From Puia dinghuensis (lineage in GTDB: Bacteria; Bacteroidota; Bacteroidia; Chitinophagales; Chitinophagaceae): a stretch of 64,000 bases of DNA. Made by a program: the position numbers and the translations under genes. The notes under the pieces were generated by a model. The model was not told the DNA's origin. It saw only the letters and a program-made list of their open reading frames with translations, and did no database searches. This document shows, one piece after another, positions 34,628-43,361 of this stretch (position 1 is its first letter; each line of letters opens with the position of its first letter). The stretch is taken from the NCBI GenBank assembly GCA_026225275.1, contig JAMFSL010000036.1, forward strand, positions 18,925-82,924. The letters are read 5' to 3'.

Positions 34628-36983
34628 TCTCTTTCCTATGTTTATCCTGCGCGTAGAAATAATCCATCAATTCCGACGCCGGCCCGCTCAACCTGGTATT
34701 CGAACTCCTGATCGCCTCTATCAGATATCCCGTCAGCGGCTCACTAAAATAATCCATCCGCTTCAGCGCCGCCATCGCATTCACCCGCGTCCGAAACTCA
34801 TAGGATTGACTCGTCATCTCCACCAACTGATCGGCATATTTCGCATCGCCATACGTCAACCACGCCAACTCCAGCCAACGCACCCTGACATTCCTCCCTA
34901 TAACGCCTTCCACATCTTTCGTAACGTCGAGATAGTAAGGCAATCGGGTCGGCGCCAACATCGACAGTTTTTGAAGCGCCCCCTCTACAATCTCATAAGA
35001 AGAATCCTTCAGTAACGGCTCCAGCAACGGCGACAATTCCGCCGGCCCCATCGCATCGATAGTAGCCAGCGCCCCCTTCCGCACCGCTACATCCTTATCG
35101 TCCAGCGCCTCCCTCAAAATAGCACGACCGGCCTCCTCCCCTTCGCCGCCCAGTTGATTCAGCGCCTCGACCCGCGGCGCTGAAAATTTGTCTTCGTGAA
35201 AGACCCTCCGTAAAACCTCGGTCTTCTGCTCCGGCGGAAGACCCTTCATAGCAACCACCGCATCATAACGATCGATCATCTTCTCAGCGCCTGTCGCCTG
35301 AGCGGTCAGCATGGCTGCCGGCCTGGGAAAAGAAACAGTTTTTAGAATGTGGCTGCCCGGATCGAACACCACAAACGCGAGATGCAGCCCCGCACCCTTA
35401 GCCACCTTGACGATCTCTGTAGCATGTTCGACATTGACCGTTCGCCGCACGACGCTGCCATCGGAGTAATGCAGCTCGATCACCACTGGCATCTTAAACA
35501 CTCCGTCTTTGAACCCTGTAATGGATCCCGGTATGACCTGCTGCGTGATAACCAATTCAGTCTCTGCCGCCTCGTCGGTCAGATCGACATGAAAATTAGG
35601 CTCGCCGCCGCGATACAGCCATTCATCCCAGAACCATTGGAGGTCTATTCCGCTACTCTCCTCAAAGGCAACCAGCAGATCATGACTGTCCACATTCCCA
35701 TAAGCATATTTTTGCAAGTAATATTGCACCGCCTTATTATACGCTTCACGACCACCGACCACATACTTCAACATATCGAGCACATACGCCCCCTTGCCAT
35801 AGACGCGGTTGCCGCCACCCTCGCTGCTGGCGACGCCAAACAAATTGCGTTTCGAATCCTCAAGCGCGGCATTGCCGGCCGTTCGTTGTTCCCATTCAAA
35901 ATGATCCTCCCCCAGCACCTCTCTTTCAAAAAGCTGATTATAATAAGTGGCAAAACTTTCCTGTAACCACCCGTCGGCGTCACTTCGCGCAGTAACATCA
36001 TCCCCGAACCATTGATGCGCCAATTCATGGGCATCGACGGAGATATAAGAACGATCGAGGGTACCGCGCTGATCGAGCAAATAAAAGTCTCCGAAGACAG
36101 TGGCGGTAGTGTTTTCCATAGCGCCGTACATATAGTCCTGCACGGGGATCTGCGAATAGCTCTCCCAAGGATATTTGACGCCTGTCTCTTTCTCCATAAA
36201 GTCGACCATGGCCTCGGCGTATTGATAGGTAGGGCCGACGCGGTCCTTCCATTCGGGATAGTAATAAAGATGCAGCGGTACGCCGGAGGCGGAATGCGTT
36301 TCTCGGATATCATAATGGCCTACGCCCAGCATGATCAGATAATCGGCCATCGGATGATTCATCGCGTAGTGCCAGGTAATAGTGCCGTCGGAGTTTGTTT
36401 TTTTGTCAACGAGACGACCGTTCGACAGTACCTGATATGCTGCATCAAAATGTACGATCAGCTCGGTGATCAATTTGTCATTGGGTTCATCATAGAGGGG
36501 TATCCAGTGACGGTTATCGACGGCCTCACCCTGGCTCCAGATCTGTTTGCGGCTCAGGTTATGGGGATCGTTCCAGCCAATAAAGTAGAGCCCTTTGCGG
36601 GGCTTGGCAGAATACTGTATAGTGATGCTGTCATCGACATTCCAGTGAAGAGGCTTGCCGGGCACTATCATGATACCCGCACTATCGACGTGAAATTTGA
36701 CGGCCTGGCCGTTCAAGGTGATGGAGGCGACGGTCATACGAATACCATCGAGGAAGAAGCTGTCCACCTCCGGACGCAGCGGGCGGAAAGTCTCGGTCAC
36801 CCTGCCCGTTACAGTACCGGCCTTGGGATCAGGCCAGAGTTCGAGCGTCAGATGGGTGAAATCAAGGTCATGAGCGTGCGGGCTAAGAGCGGGATCATCG
36901 AGATAATTTCTTGTCAGCGGCTGCTGAGCATCCAGCCCGGTCAGTAACAGACAGGCGATGGCCATTAAAAAAGCATTCTTCAT
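34590..36983 (-). CDS. M1 family zinc metallopeptidase (aminopeptidase N-like) with HEAT-repeat tail
   Basis: 797 residues with a signal peptide (FLMAIACLLLTGLDAQ), so periplasmic. The catalytic domain shows GAMEN at 287-291, and HELAH at 319-323 with the third zinc ligand Glu342 in WLQESFATYY, the standard HExxH-18-E arrangement. Active-site Tyr is likely in the NRVYGKGAYVLDMLKYVVGG region. From about residue 590 to the end the protein is made of HEAT-like helical repeats (ILREALDDKDVAVRKGALAT), which may guide substrates. It removes N-terminal residues from peptides. Single gene with a 38-base 3' overlap with LMF1. Confidence 0.95.
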   Translation of the reverse strand: MKNAFLMAIACLLLTGLDAQQPLTRNYLDDPALSPHAHDLDFTHLTLELWPDPKAGTVTGRVTETFRPLRPEVDSFFLDGIRMTVASITLNGQAVKFHVDSAGIMIVPGKPLHWNVDDSITIQYSAKPRKGLYFIGWNDPHNLSRKQIWSQGEAVDNRHWIPLYDEPNDKLITELIVHFDAAYQVLSNGRLVDKKTNSDGTITWHYAMNHPMADYLIMLGVGHYDIRETHSASGVPLHLYYYPEWKDRVGPTYQYAEAMVDFMEKETGVKYPWESYSQIPVQDYMYGAMENTTATVFGDFYLLDQRGTLDRSYISVDAHELAHQWFGDDVTARSDADGWLQESFATYYNQLFEREVLGEDHFEWEQRTAGNAALEDSKRNLFGVASSEGGGNRVYGKGAYVLDMLKYVVGGREAYNKAVQYYLQKYAYGNVDSHDLLVAFEESSGIDLQWFWDEWLYRGGEPNFHVDLTDEAAETELVITQQVIPGSITGFKDGVFKMPVVIELHYSDGSVVRRTVNVEHATEIVKVAKGAGLHLAFVVFDPGSHILKTVSFPRPAAMLTAQATGAEKMIDRYDAVVAMKGLPPEQKTEVLRRVFHEDKFSAPRVEALNQLGGEGEEAGRAILREALDDKDVAVRKGALATIDAMGPAELSPLLEPLLKDSSYEIVEGALQKLSMLAPTRLPYYLDVTKDVEGVIGRNVRVRWLELAWLTYGDAKYADQLVEMTSQSYEFRTRVNAMAALKRMDYFSEPLTGYLIEAIRSSNTRLSGPASELMDYFYAQDKHRKEIKESSLRFSGIR

Positions 36984-37055
36984 AGGTATAAATATAGGCC
37001 ATACCCGTTAATATAGACCATCCCCCGTTACATATCCCCCGCCATACGCTCCCCA

Positions 37056-38666
37056 CTATTGAATGACATAAACTTTACTCGCATATTCATCCTTGATCCA
37101 ACCCTTCTGTTCCACAGCCTCCCAATAATGCCGGGTCGAAGAGTCCGCCAACATCCTGGGCAGCGTAGGAATGCGCGGATCGAAAACATAGATAAATTGC
37201 TTCACCCCATAGCTCTTCAGGAGCGGCAGCAACCGCCGAAGACTGTCGTCGCCGGACTCGGCAAAAAAATAATCCTTGTCGAACAAACACCCGAAGTCAT
37301 AAGTCATAGACCCATGCGAGAAGATCACGACATTCCCGGGTTGGCTGTTGATCTGGTTATAGATCGGCCTGGTTCGCTGCGTATACCGCCATCTCAGTTC
37401 CTTGTAGCCGCCATTATGCGTATTTTGATAGAATGAACGGCAACCAATGACTACGATCAGCAAGGTTAACCATATCGGGATGCCGCCGTTCGTGATATTC
37501 CATTGCTTCGCCGCCAAAAAGAGCGCGAATACGGTGACGGGAATGATCGCCAGAAAATACCTCGGCCCCCATTGGACGATGCCATCATTAGGCAGCATGA
37601 ACGGGGTTAGCACGGAATACAGGATGACGATAGCCGCCAACAGCAACGGCCGCCAATCTGCCCTATCCTTTGAGGTAAAAAATTTATAAAGGAGGGGGAA
37701 CAATAGCAGAAGGAATAAAAAATCCTTGATGGACAGCTTATTGATCTTGACAAGGTTCCGCCACCCGTTTTTCAATCCCATCCTCGTATCCGGGTCATTG
37801 TCGTAAAGCACCTGCATACCATGCATGCCAAATATCGACCCATACTGGATATAGTTAAAAGCAAACCAAGGGATCACGGAAAAAGCCAGCGCTGCGAGAA
37901 AGGCAATATAAATGCCCTTTCTTTCCCCGGTACCCTCTCCTTCCGGCTTACCCCATCTTTCGCGTACAAAAAGCACCAGCACTGCCGCCCCATACAAAAG
38001 GTTCATCATCAGCGCCTCGGGCCTTAGCCAGATAGCCTGCCCTGAAACCAGCCCCAGGACCACAGCAGCCCAAATGGAAGAAGGCGTGTTGACAATAAAA
38101 GCCAGCCCGGCAAATAATAAGAGTACCGCTGGCAAATGCTCCCAAAACATTACTCCATATAACATCAGCGGCGAACAAAATACCAGGACAAAGACGGCCA
38201 GTGCGATATTGAACGGCGTAACCCCACTACGTTTTAGCAATTGCACAGTCCAACCCAGCAGCCCCAGCGTGCACAGCATCGGTATAAAATACAATCCCGC
38301 AGTTCCCATGTGGGCATAAAAGAAGGAAGTGATGATTTGGAACATAGGGGGGTAAACGATAAGGTACCCCTTCGGCGAAGGATAAAAAAATGGCGGCTTC
38401 AACGGAAAATAACCGGCCTGCCAGACGGCCTTCACCCATTCGGGTTGCGCCAAATGCAGATACTTGAACCCATAGCCGGCCGCAATCTGTTTCACCTGCA
38501 GCGCCTTAAGGTCCTGATCCCCGGCATAGAAATTCCCCTCATGGATAGAGCAGGCCAGGTAGGCAAGATAACATATGGAAAGCAGAAAGACGAAGTAGAC
38601 GATGGAATAGTTCTTATTGAGCCGTTCGATTACAGCTCCGGGAAAGGTTTTTCTCTCGGAAGTCAT
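37056..38666 (-). CDS. Multi-spanning GT-C-like (glycosyltransferase 39-type) membrane protein
   Basis: 536 residues, about ten to eleven membrane spans beginning at YFVFLLSICYLAYLACSIHE, with a soluble C-terminal part of about 120 residues (RYTQRTRPIYNQINSQPGNV...). The acidic pair after the first span (GDQDLKALQVKQIAAGYGF) and the following loop are like those of GT-C enzymes such as ArnT or PMT, which move a sugar from a lipid carrier. The exact family was not identified; it resembles membrane proteins annotated only as hypothetical glycosyltransferases. It has its own promoter (-7 box at 38707-38714). No sugar-nucleotide genes lie nearby. Confidence 0.7.
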   Translation of the reverse strand: MTSERKTFPGAVIERLNKNYSIVYFVFLLSICYLAYLACSIHEGNFYAGDQDLKALQVKQIAAGYGFKYLHLAQPEWVKAVWQAGYFPLKPPFFYPSPKGYLIVYPPMFQIITSFFYAHMGTAGLYFIPMLCTLGLLGWTVQLLKRSGVTPFNIALAVFVLVFCSPLMLYGVMFWEHLPAVLLLFAGLAFIVNTPSSIWAAVVLGLVSGQAIWLRPEALMMNLLYGAAVLVLFVRERWGKPEGEGTGERKGIYIAFLAALAFSVIPWFAFNYIQYGSIFGMHGMQVLYDNDPDTRMGLKNGWRNLVKINKLSIKDFLFLLLLFPLLYKFFTSKDRADWRPLLLAAIVILYSVLTPFMLPNDGIVQWGPRYFLAIIPVTVFALFLAAKQWNITNGGIPIWLTLLIVVIGCRSFYQNTHNGGYKELRWRYTQRTRPIYNQINSQPGNVVIFSHGSMTYDFGCLFDKDYFFAESGDDSLRRLLPLLKSYGVKQFIYVFDPRIPTLPRMLADSSTRHYWEAVEQKGWIKDEYASKVYVIQ

Positions 38667-38706
38667 TAAATAGGTCCAATTTTAACGGTAATTCAATAGT
38701 AGCTAT

Positions 38707-38714
38707 CAAATATA
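38707..38714 (-). promoter_or_regulatory. -7 promoter element TATATTTG before the GT-C-like gene
   Basis: Exact TAnnTTTG match on the minus strand, 40 bases upstream of the ATG at 38666. It falls between this gene and the stop of the degraded BNR gene, so the GT-C-like gene does not depend on the pseudogene's promoter. Confidence 0.45.
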
Positions 38715-38736
38715 TCGCAAATTTCATTACCGATTC

Positions 38737-39583
38737 CTATAGCCCCGGAATGATCACATTTTCCACATTTTTTTGCCTGCACAATGCATTAAAGCCGGCC
38801 ACATCCTTGTTTAGCAAAATATCCATCCGACCTTTTTCCATTTGCCACGCAGCATCCAGCTCCGCATACGCTTGCTTTTGTCCATTGGTGACGTATGGGA
38901 CATTGGCTTCCAACTCCCTTTGATAAAAATATATCGGGCGCTCAGTTTGTTAACAAAATTGAACACATCATTACCGCTCTTCGCCTTGTTTTGCACCAAT
39001 TCCTCCTCCCAGGCAAGCAATTTGCCGCTGACTACCCTCCCGCTGTCCCCCACCGATCGTACAGCCGCCCCCGTACCCCCGGCTCCAATGGGGACTCCGC
39101 CATATAAGCCAACGTACAATAATTCTCTCCGCCTGCCCCCTCATTGGTAAAGGGGATACCACTCTGACCCATATGCGCTGTATCATGCCGGGTGAGGTCC
39201 GGTGAAATCACTTCCCAGGTCTTGCCCAGGTCGGACGTTCTGAAAACGCAGTTGCCGCCGGAATAAAAGGTATGAGGGTCGTACCGCGAACAGATCACCA
39301 CCGCGCCGACGGAACCCGTCGTAAAATAGCCATCCGAAATATTGAACCAGGACCAGCCCGCATTTTCAGTCTTCCAAACGCCACCTCCGGTGGTGCCCAT
39401 ATAATAGACCTGCGGATCATTGATGACCCCGCATGCGGTGACAACCCTGCCCCCACGGAAGGGACCAATGTTTCTCCATCTTAAAGCTGCAAAATAGTGA
39501 TCGAAAGAAGTCGGCTGGATTTTTTGCGCCCATCCATTGACGGACAGACAGAATATGCCTGTAAAAAAAAGGATGTTTCTCAT
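38737..39583 (-). pseudogene. Degraded VPS10/BNR-repeat glycosyl hydrolase-like gene (large internal deletion plus frameshift)
   Basis: The N-terminus is intact: signal peptide (MRNILFFTGIFCLSVNGWAQ), LRWRNIGPFRGGRVVTACGV and YYMGTTGGGVWKTENAGWSW, the start of the sortilin/VPS10-type beta-propeller family (usually near 1000 residues). After ESPLEPG (about 39107) the frame leaves the family, then a second frame picks up the C-terminus (LLAWEEELVQNKAKSGNDVF, about 38940-39040). Near 38915 a further frameshift is needed to read ELEANVPYVTNGQKQAYAEL through to VENVIIPGL and a TAG at 38737-38739. Most of the propeller is missing. No functional protein can result. Both ends are well kept, so the damage is recent or technical. 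Confidence 0.85.
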
Positions 39584-39649
39584 GTCAGTTAGTCCATTTG
39601 GTAGATAGGGTTGAAGGTACAAAATTCCTTCGGCCTTCACCCATCCGGC

Positions 39650-40798
39650 TTAACCCCACCGCCCAAGAGAAAAAGCCTCCAGATCAAATCCCATCGGCCT
39701 ATCCAACGCCCATTCGCTGAGGATCTTGCCTATCACGCTGCTAAACTTAAACCCATGCCCCGAACAGGGGCTGGCGACAAAGATCCGATCACACCCGGGA
39801 TAAACATCCAGGATAAAATCCTCATCGGGAGTATTGGTATACATGCAGACAGAAGAACGCACAAACACCGGATCAATCGATAAATAGCGCCCCGCAATAT
39901 CCGCAATGGCATCGATCTCCTCCGCACTGACATCCTGCCGCAACGCCGGCTCAAAAATTGGCTGGCCGCCATGATGAAAACCGATCTTAAGCCCCTCCCC
40001 CAGATCCGGAAACCCATAAAACATCTTGCCTCGCTCGTATTCCCAGATATAAATCGGCATACCCTGATTCTGCGCCGTCCGGTCCCCACTCGCTTGTCCT
40101 CCACCCGTTTGGCCGTCGCTAAACCAACACACCACCTGCCGCTCGATAACCAACGGCAGCCGCAGCTCCGGCAAAAGCCCCCCAACCCACGCCCCGGCAC
40201 TCACGATCACCTTTTCCGCCCCATACCGTCCCCGGTCGGTCACCACTTCCACCACCCTGCCGCCCGCTTGAGGATGGATCGCCAACACCGTTTCGTCGCA
40301 ATGAACTGAAGCCCCATTTAACACCGCCCCCTTCAGCTGCACCCTGATACATTCCTCCGGAAAAAGAATGCCCGCTCTCTTCTCCCAAACGGCAACGGTG
40401 TCGTCACCCGGGCGGAAAGCAGGAAATCGCTCCCTCAGCTCGGCAGCCTCCAGATAGTCATACGCAATACCATGCGTCTCCGCACTCAGCCGGGCGCCCA
40501 TGACAACAGAACTATCAGCCGCGCCCAGCAAAAGCCCCCCGGTCTCGGTCAGCAACTTCTCTCCCGTCTCCTCTTCCAACGCTGACCACAAAGCATAGGC
40601 AGCCCTGACGAACGGTACATACACCGGATTCTCATGATAGGCTTCCCGGATGATCCGGCTCTGCCCATGCGAAGACCCATACTCATGCGGCGGCGTATAC
40701 CGGTCTATGCCCAGCACCTTCAGCCCGGTCTTGGCCAGATGATACAGCGCCGAACTGCCATGGGCTCCCAACCCTATGACGATGACGTCAACTCTCAT
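39650..40798 (-). CDS. solA: SolA-like FAD-dependent N-methyl amino acid oxidase (MSOX/MTOX family)
   Basis: 382 residues. The N-terminal Rossmann FAD-binding motif is VIVIGLGAHGSSALYHLAKT (GxGxxG), followed by GSSHGQSRIIREAYHE, conserved in monomeric sarcosine and N-methyltryptophan oxidases. The C-terminal SPCSGHGFKFSS carries Cys345, the position that covalently binds FAD in this family. A hydrophilic insert (SDGQTGGGQASGDRTAQNQG) in the middle is not typical and looks like a surface loop. The enzyme would oxidise an N-methyl amino acid such as sarcosine or N-methyltryptophan, giving formaldehyde and peroxide; substrate is not certain. Its start overlaps the stop of the upstream TonB-domain gene by 4 bases. 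Confidence 0.9.
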   Translation of the reverse strand: MRVDVIVIGLGAHGSSALYHLAKTGLKVLGIDRYTPPHEYGSSHGQSRIIREAYHENPVYVPFVRAAYALWSALEEETGEKLLTETGGLLLGAADSSVVMGARLSAETHGIAYDYLEAAELRERFPAFRPGDDTVAVWEKRAGILFPEECIRVQLKGAVLNGASVHCDETVLAIHPQAGGRVVEVVTDRGRYGAEKVIVSAGAWVGGLLPELRLPLVIERQVVCWFSDGQTGGGQASGDRTAQNQGMPIYIWEYERGKMFYGFPDLGEGLKIGFHHGGQPIFEPALRQDVSAEEIDAIADIAGRYLSIDPVFVRSSVCMYTNTPDEDFILDVYPGCDRIFVASPCSGHGFKFSSVIGKILSEWALDRPMGFDLEAFSLGRWG

Positions 40799-41526
40799 TG
40801 TAGACGAAAATTAACAGGCTGTACTTTATAGGTATTAACATTCTTCCCGTTCTGAAAGGCGGGCTCCCATTTCCCTGACTGTTCGACAATTTTCAGGGAT
40901 TCCCCATCCAGGGAATATTCGACAGATTTGGCCACATATGGGTCTTTCACTACACCTTCCTTATCCACAATGAACAGAATACGTACCTCTCCCTCGATCT
41001 TGATATTGATAGCCCTATCCGGGTACTTCAGATTCTTATTTAAATACCTGCTCCACTTATTCACCCCACCCGGATATTCCGATTCCTTCTCAACTTTAGA
41101 TTCGACAGCCGAATCTTTTCTATTGGTAAAATCCTTCACATTGATCAGCGAATCACCCCTGTACAAATATTCGGTTTTCCATTTTAAACTATCGCCGTTC
41201 ATCTTCCGGAAATACCCATCCTTTCTACCTCTTTTGTAACTGGCAGTAGAATCCAGCCAACCCCGTTCATTATAAAAGCGGGAGGATCCATCTAATTCAT
41301 TTCCATCCTTATCGCGATATTGTTCGGTCTTGACCAAAGGACCGGTTATATGATAATAATCCCATTGCCAGCAGGTATCATTCACTTCATGAACATGAAG
41401 AAGGAAATGGGCAGAGTCCAATTTGGTGGGCTTCCAATTGCCGTCGAAAACATAAAAAGATTCCTTGTTTTGCGCAATAGCCGAAAGGGAAAAAGTCAGC
41501 AGTAAGAATAGTCCAATTACTTTCAT
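40795..41526 (-). CDS. Secreted protein with MORN-like repeats and a TonB C-terminal domain
   Basis: 243 residues with a signal peptide (VIGLFLLLTFSLSAIAQ). Middle: MORN-like units (SSRFYNERGWLDSTASYKRG, RKDGYFRKMNGDSLKW). The last about 100 residues have the TonB C-terminal pattern YPDRAINIKIEGEVRILFIV, DKEGVVKDPYVAKSV and WEPAFQNGKNV. It lacks the N-terminal membrane anchor and Pro-rich linker of true TonB, so it probably acts as a stand-alone periplasmic TonB_C protein rather than an energy transducer (inference). Overlap with solA by 4 bases suggests a two-gene operon, though a functional link is not obvious. Confidence 0.85.
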   Translation of the reverse strand: MKVIGLFLLLTFSLSAIAQNKESFYVFDGNWKPTKLDSAHFLLHVHEVNDTCWQWDYYHITGPLVKTEQYRDKDGNELDGSSRFYNERGWLDSTASYKRGRKDGYFRKMNGDSLKWKTEYLYRGDSLINVKDFTNRKDSAVESKVEKESEYPGGVNKWSRYLNKNLKYPDRAINIKIEGEVRILFIVDKEGVVKDPYVAKSVEYSLDGESLKIVEQSGKWEPAFQNGKNVNTYKVQPVNFRLQ

Positions 41527-41576
41527 AAACTCAAAATAATAAAAAACTTCATATAATTTCAGTATCCTCTCATCAT

Positions 41577-42698
41577 TTAAATCGAGACCTGCGTATTGAA
41601 CTTGACCATTTGCTGAACGACAAACTCATCTTCAAACACCTTAGTAAGAAGAACATTGACCCCTCTCGCCGCCCAATCACTCATCAGGTTCTTAAAAGAC
41701 CAGTAATCAGCAAATTCATCCAAAATAAAAGTAAAATCAATCACCTCCCCCTTGAACTTGAACGATATCTTGTTATTATCGCCCGGACTGATTGTAATGT
41801 TCCCTCCCATAACCACCCGCTCCTGGTATTCAAATCCTTGGAAAGACTCGAGATAGACGACTGCCGCGTCGATATCACCGATAGAATAAAATTCGTCCTT
41901 GTATTGCACACCGGTGGTGGAGAAAAGAAGACTCCCCTGGTCGGGTATTTTCGCTTTGAAGGTTGGGTTTCTTGTATTTTGCACAAATACAGGTACGAAT
42001 ACCACCACCATTCCTAAAAATATAATGCCGGGCCCTGCGGACCTTTCCGTCACCAGAATTTTAAAAAACCAATAGAGGGGAATAAAATACGCCACAAAGA
42101 TCCCAATCGCATTCGGATTGAATTTATAATCACTCGCACTGACCTCTGTCTTTTGAAACACATCAGCCTCAGTCCCAATCCTCTTTTTCAAAGCCAGCTC
42201 CGCTTCGGAAGATGGACCGTCTGCTATATCATGTCCATCATAGTCCTCAATAATATTCTTTTCAATCCGTATGAACGGGCTTTTGCCCTGAACGATGATG
42301 ACAGCCTGATCGCCGATGATATCCTTTCGGATAAATAAGACGGCGGTAACCAGCGATAGAAATATAAAAAACACCAGTGTGTATCCCCAGTTACCGGCAA
42401 AGCTATTTTTCCGGGAAATATCCGGCGCAAAAATAAGATACCTGATTTCACAATAGCCGTTCGACACATCCAGTTCATTTCTGAAATACGAACTATGGTA
42501 GGTGATGTCGCCTACAGTATAGGTCGTATACATCCTGGGGATACTTCTCCTTCGGCCATACCCGCTTCTGGCCTCATCCGCGGCATAGATGTCCGCCTTC
42601 ATCGTTTGACTGAATAGCCATAGGGATTGATAGAGTAAGGATAAGATCAGCCAAATGGCCATAGTGATAAGGAACGCCCGACGCTTATTAAATGTCAT
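41577..42698 (-). CDS. Hypothetical membrane protein with four predicted membrane segments
   Basis: 373 residues. Membrane segments: about 8-30 (AFLITMAIWLILSLLYQSLW), about 103-124 (WGYTLVFFIFLSLVTAVLFI), and a pair at about 205-255 (GIFVAYFIPLYWFFKILVTE and GIIFLGMVVVFVPVFV). The last about 110 residues are soluble and may bind the surface of the membrane (ISPGDNNKISFKFKGEV). No known family was recognised. Base composition is more A/T-rich than the glycan loci. Its start faces the GNAT gene with 62 bases between; no convincing minus-strand promoter was found there. Confidence 0.72.
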   Translation of the reverse strand: MTFNKRRAFLITMAIWLILSLLYQSLWLFSQTMKADIYAADEARSGYGRRRSIPRMYTTYTVGDITYHSSYFRNELDVSNGYCEIRYLIFAPDISRKNSFAGNWGYTLVFFIFLSLVTAVLFIRKDIIGDQAVIIVQGKSPFIRIEKNIIEDYDGHDIADGPSSEAELALKKRIGTEADVFQKTEVSASDYKFNPNAIGIFVAYFIPLYWFFKILVTERSAGPGIIFLGMVVVFVPVFVQNTRNPTFKAKIPDQGSLLFSTTGVQYKDEFYSIGDIDAAVVYLESFQGFEYQERVVMGGNITISPGDNNKISFKFKGEVIDFTFILDEFADYWSFKNLMSDWAARGVNVLLTKVFEDEFVVQQMVKFNTQVSI

Positions 42699-42747
42699 AA
42701 AGCTAATATCTGGCTAAATTTAATAAGATTATTTTAATCCTATCGGG

Positions 42748-42755
42748 TATATTTG
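42748..42755 (+). promoter_or_regulatory. -7 promoter element TATATTTG before the GNAT gene
   Basis: Exact TAnnTTTG match ending only 5 bases before the ATG at 42761. In Bacteroidota the start point is usually a few bases past this box, so the transcript would begin at or beside the ATG, making it leaderless. No good -33 TTG is visible. Confidence 0.45.
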
Positions 42756-42760
42756 GCCAC

Positions 42761-43285
42761 ATGAATGTCAATTGGCAACCCCGCCTCGAAAATGACCTGA
42801 TCATCCTGCGGCCGCTCAAAGCCGACGATTTCGACCCGCTCTTTAACGTCGCCTCAGACCCGTTAATTTGGGAACAGCACCCGACCAAAAACCGCTCCAC
42901 CAAAGAAGGATTCGACATCTATTTCAAAGAAGGCCTCGCCTCCAACACCGCATTCGCCGTGATCGATAAAAAATCGGGCGCCATCATCGGCAGCACCCGG
43001 TTCAATCCCGTCATAGAATCAACCAACGCCATTGAAATCGGCTGGACCTTCATCGGTCGCCAATATTGGGGCTCGGACTGCAACAAATCCATGAAGACCC
43101 TCCTGATGGACTACGCCTTTCAATTTGTAGACAACGTCCTGTTCTATATCCATGAAAGTAATTACCGCTCGCAGAAGGCGGTAGAAAAGCTCGGCGCCAC
43201 AAAGATCACCCAGTTGGACGGTGTCACCTTATCGACCCGCCCCACGGCCAATGTCATCTACAAAGTCCGTAAAATTCAGGGCTGA
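42761..43285 (+). CDS. GNAT family N-acetyltransferase, RimJ/RimL-like
   Basis: 174 residues, the usual size. The N-terminal strand (VNWQPRLENDLIILRPLKAD), the WEQHPTKNRSTKEGFDIYF helix, and the acetyl-CoA-binding part (IEIGWTFIGRQYWGSDCNKS, YRSQKAVEKLGATKITQ) follow the RimJ/RimL-type pattern. It would acetylate an amine on a protein N-terminus or small molecule using acetyl-CoA. The substrate cannot be told from sequence. It is directly in front of the AbiE pair but has its own promoter and a weak hairpin (43274-43294) spanning its stop codon. Confidence 0.88.
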   Translation: MNVNWQPRLENDLIILRPLKADDFDPLFNVASDPLIWEQHPTKNRSTKEGFDIYFKEGLASNTAFAVIDKKSGAIIGSTRFNPVIESTNAIEIGWTFIGRQYWGSDCNKSMKTLLMDYAFQFVDNVLFYIHESNYRSQKAVEKLGATKITQLDGVTLSTRPTANVIYKVRKIQG

Positions 43286-43294
43286 TGCCTGAAT
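43274..43294 (+). terminator. Weak hairpin across the GNAT stop codon
   Basis: ATTCAGG (43274-43280) pairs with CCTGAAT (43288-43294) around a 7-base loop that contains the TGA stop. It is followed by A/T-rich DNA (TATGTATTATTTT), not a clean T tract, so it may be only a weak terminator. Confidence 0.35.
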
Positions 43295-43306
43295 TATGTA
43301 TTATTT

Positions 43307-43343
43307 TAATAGGAAAACCGAAATAAATCAGATTATCCTATTA
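43307..43343 (+). promoter_or_regulatory. Inverted repeat, candidate AbiEi operator
   Basis: TAATAGGA (43307-43314) and TCCTATTA (43336-43343) are perfect inverted copies with a 21-base spacer, ending 6 bases before the -7 box at 43350. AbiEi antitoxins are known to repress their own operon by binding inverted repeats upstream. Its position over the promoter fits that role. Confidence 0.5.
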
Positions 43344-43349
43344 TTTTTA

Positions 43350-43357
43350 TACATTTG
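43350..43357 (+). promoter_or_regulatory. -7 promoter element TACATTTG of the AbiE operon
   Basis: Exact TAnnTTTG match; the ATG of the antitoxin gene begins 5 bases after the box at 43362. This supports ATG 43362 over an earlier in-frame start at 43296 and suggests a leaderless transcript. Confidence 0.5.
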
Positions 43358-43361
43358 CAAT

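Noticed and set aside
43296..43361. Longer N-terminus for the AbiEi antitoxin from 43296
   Set aside because: It would run through the operator candidate and the -7 box; ATG 43362 begins the recognisable protein.
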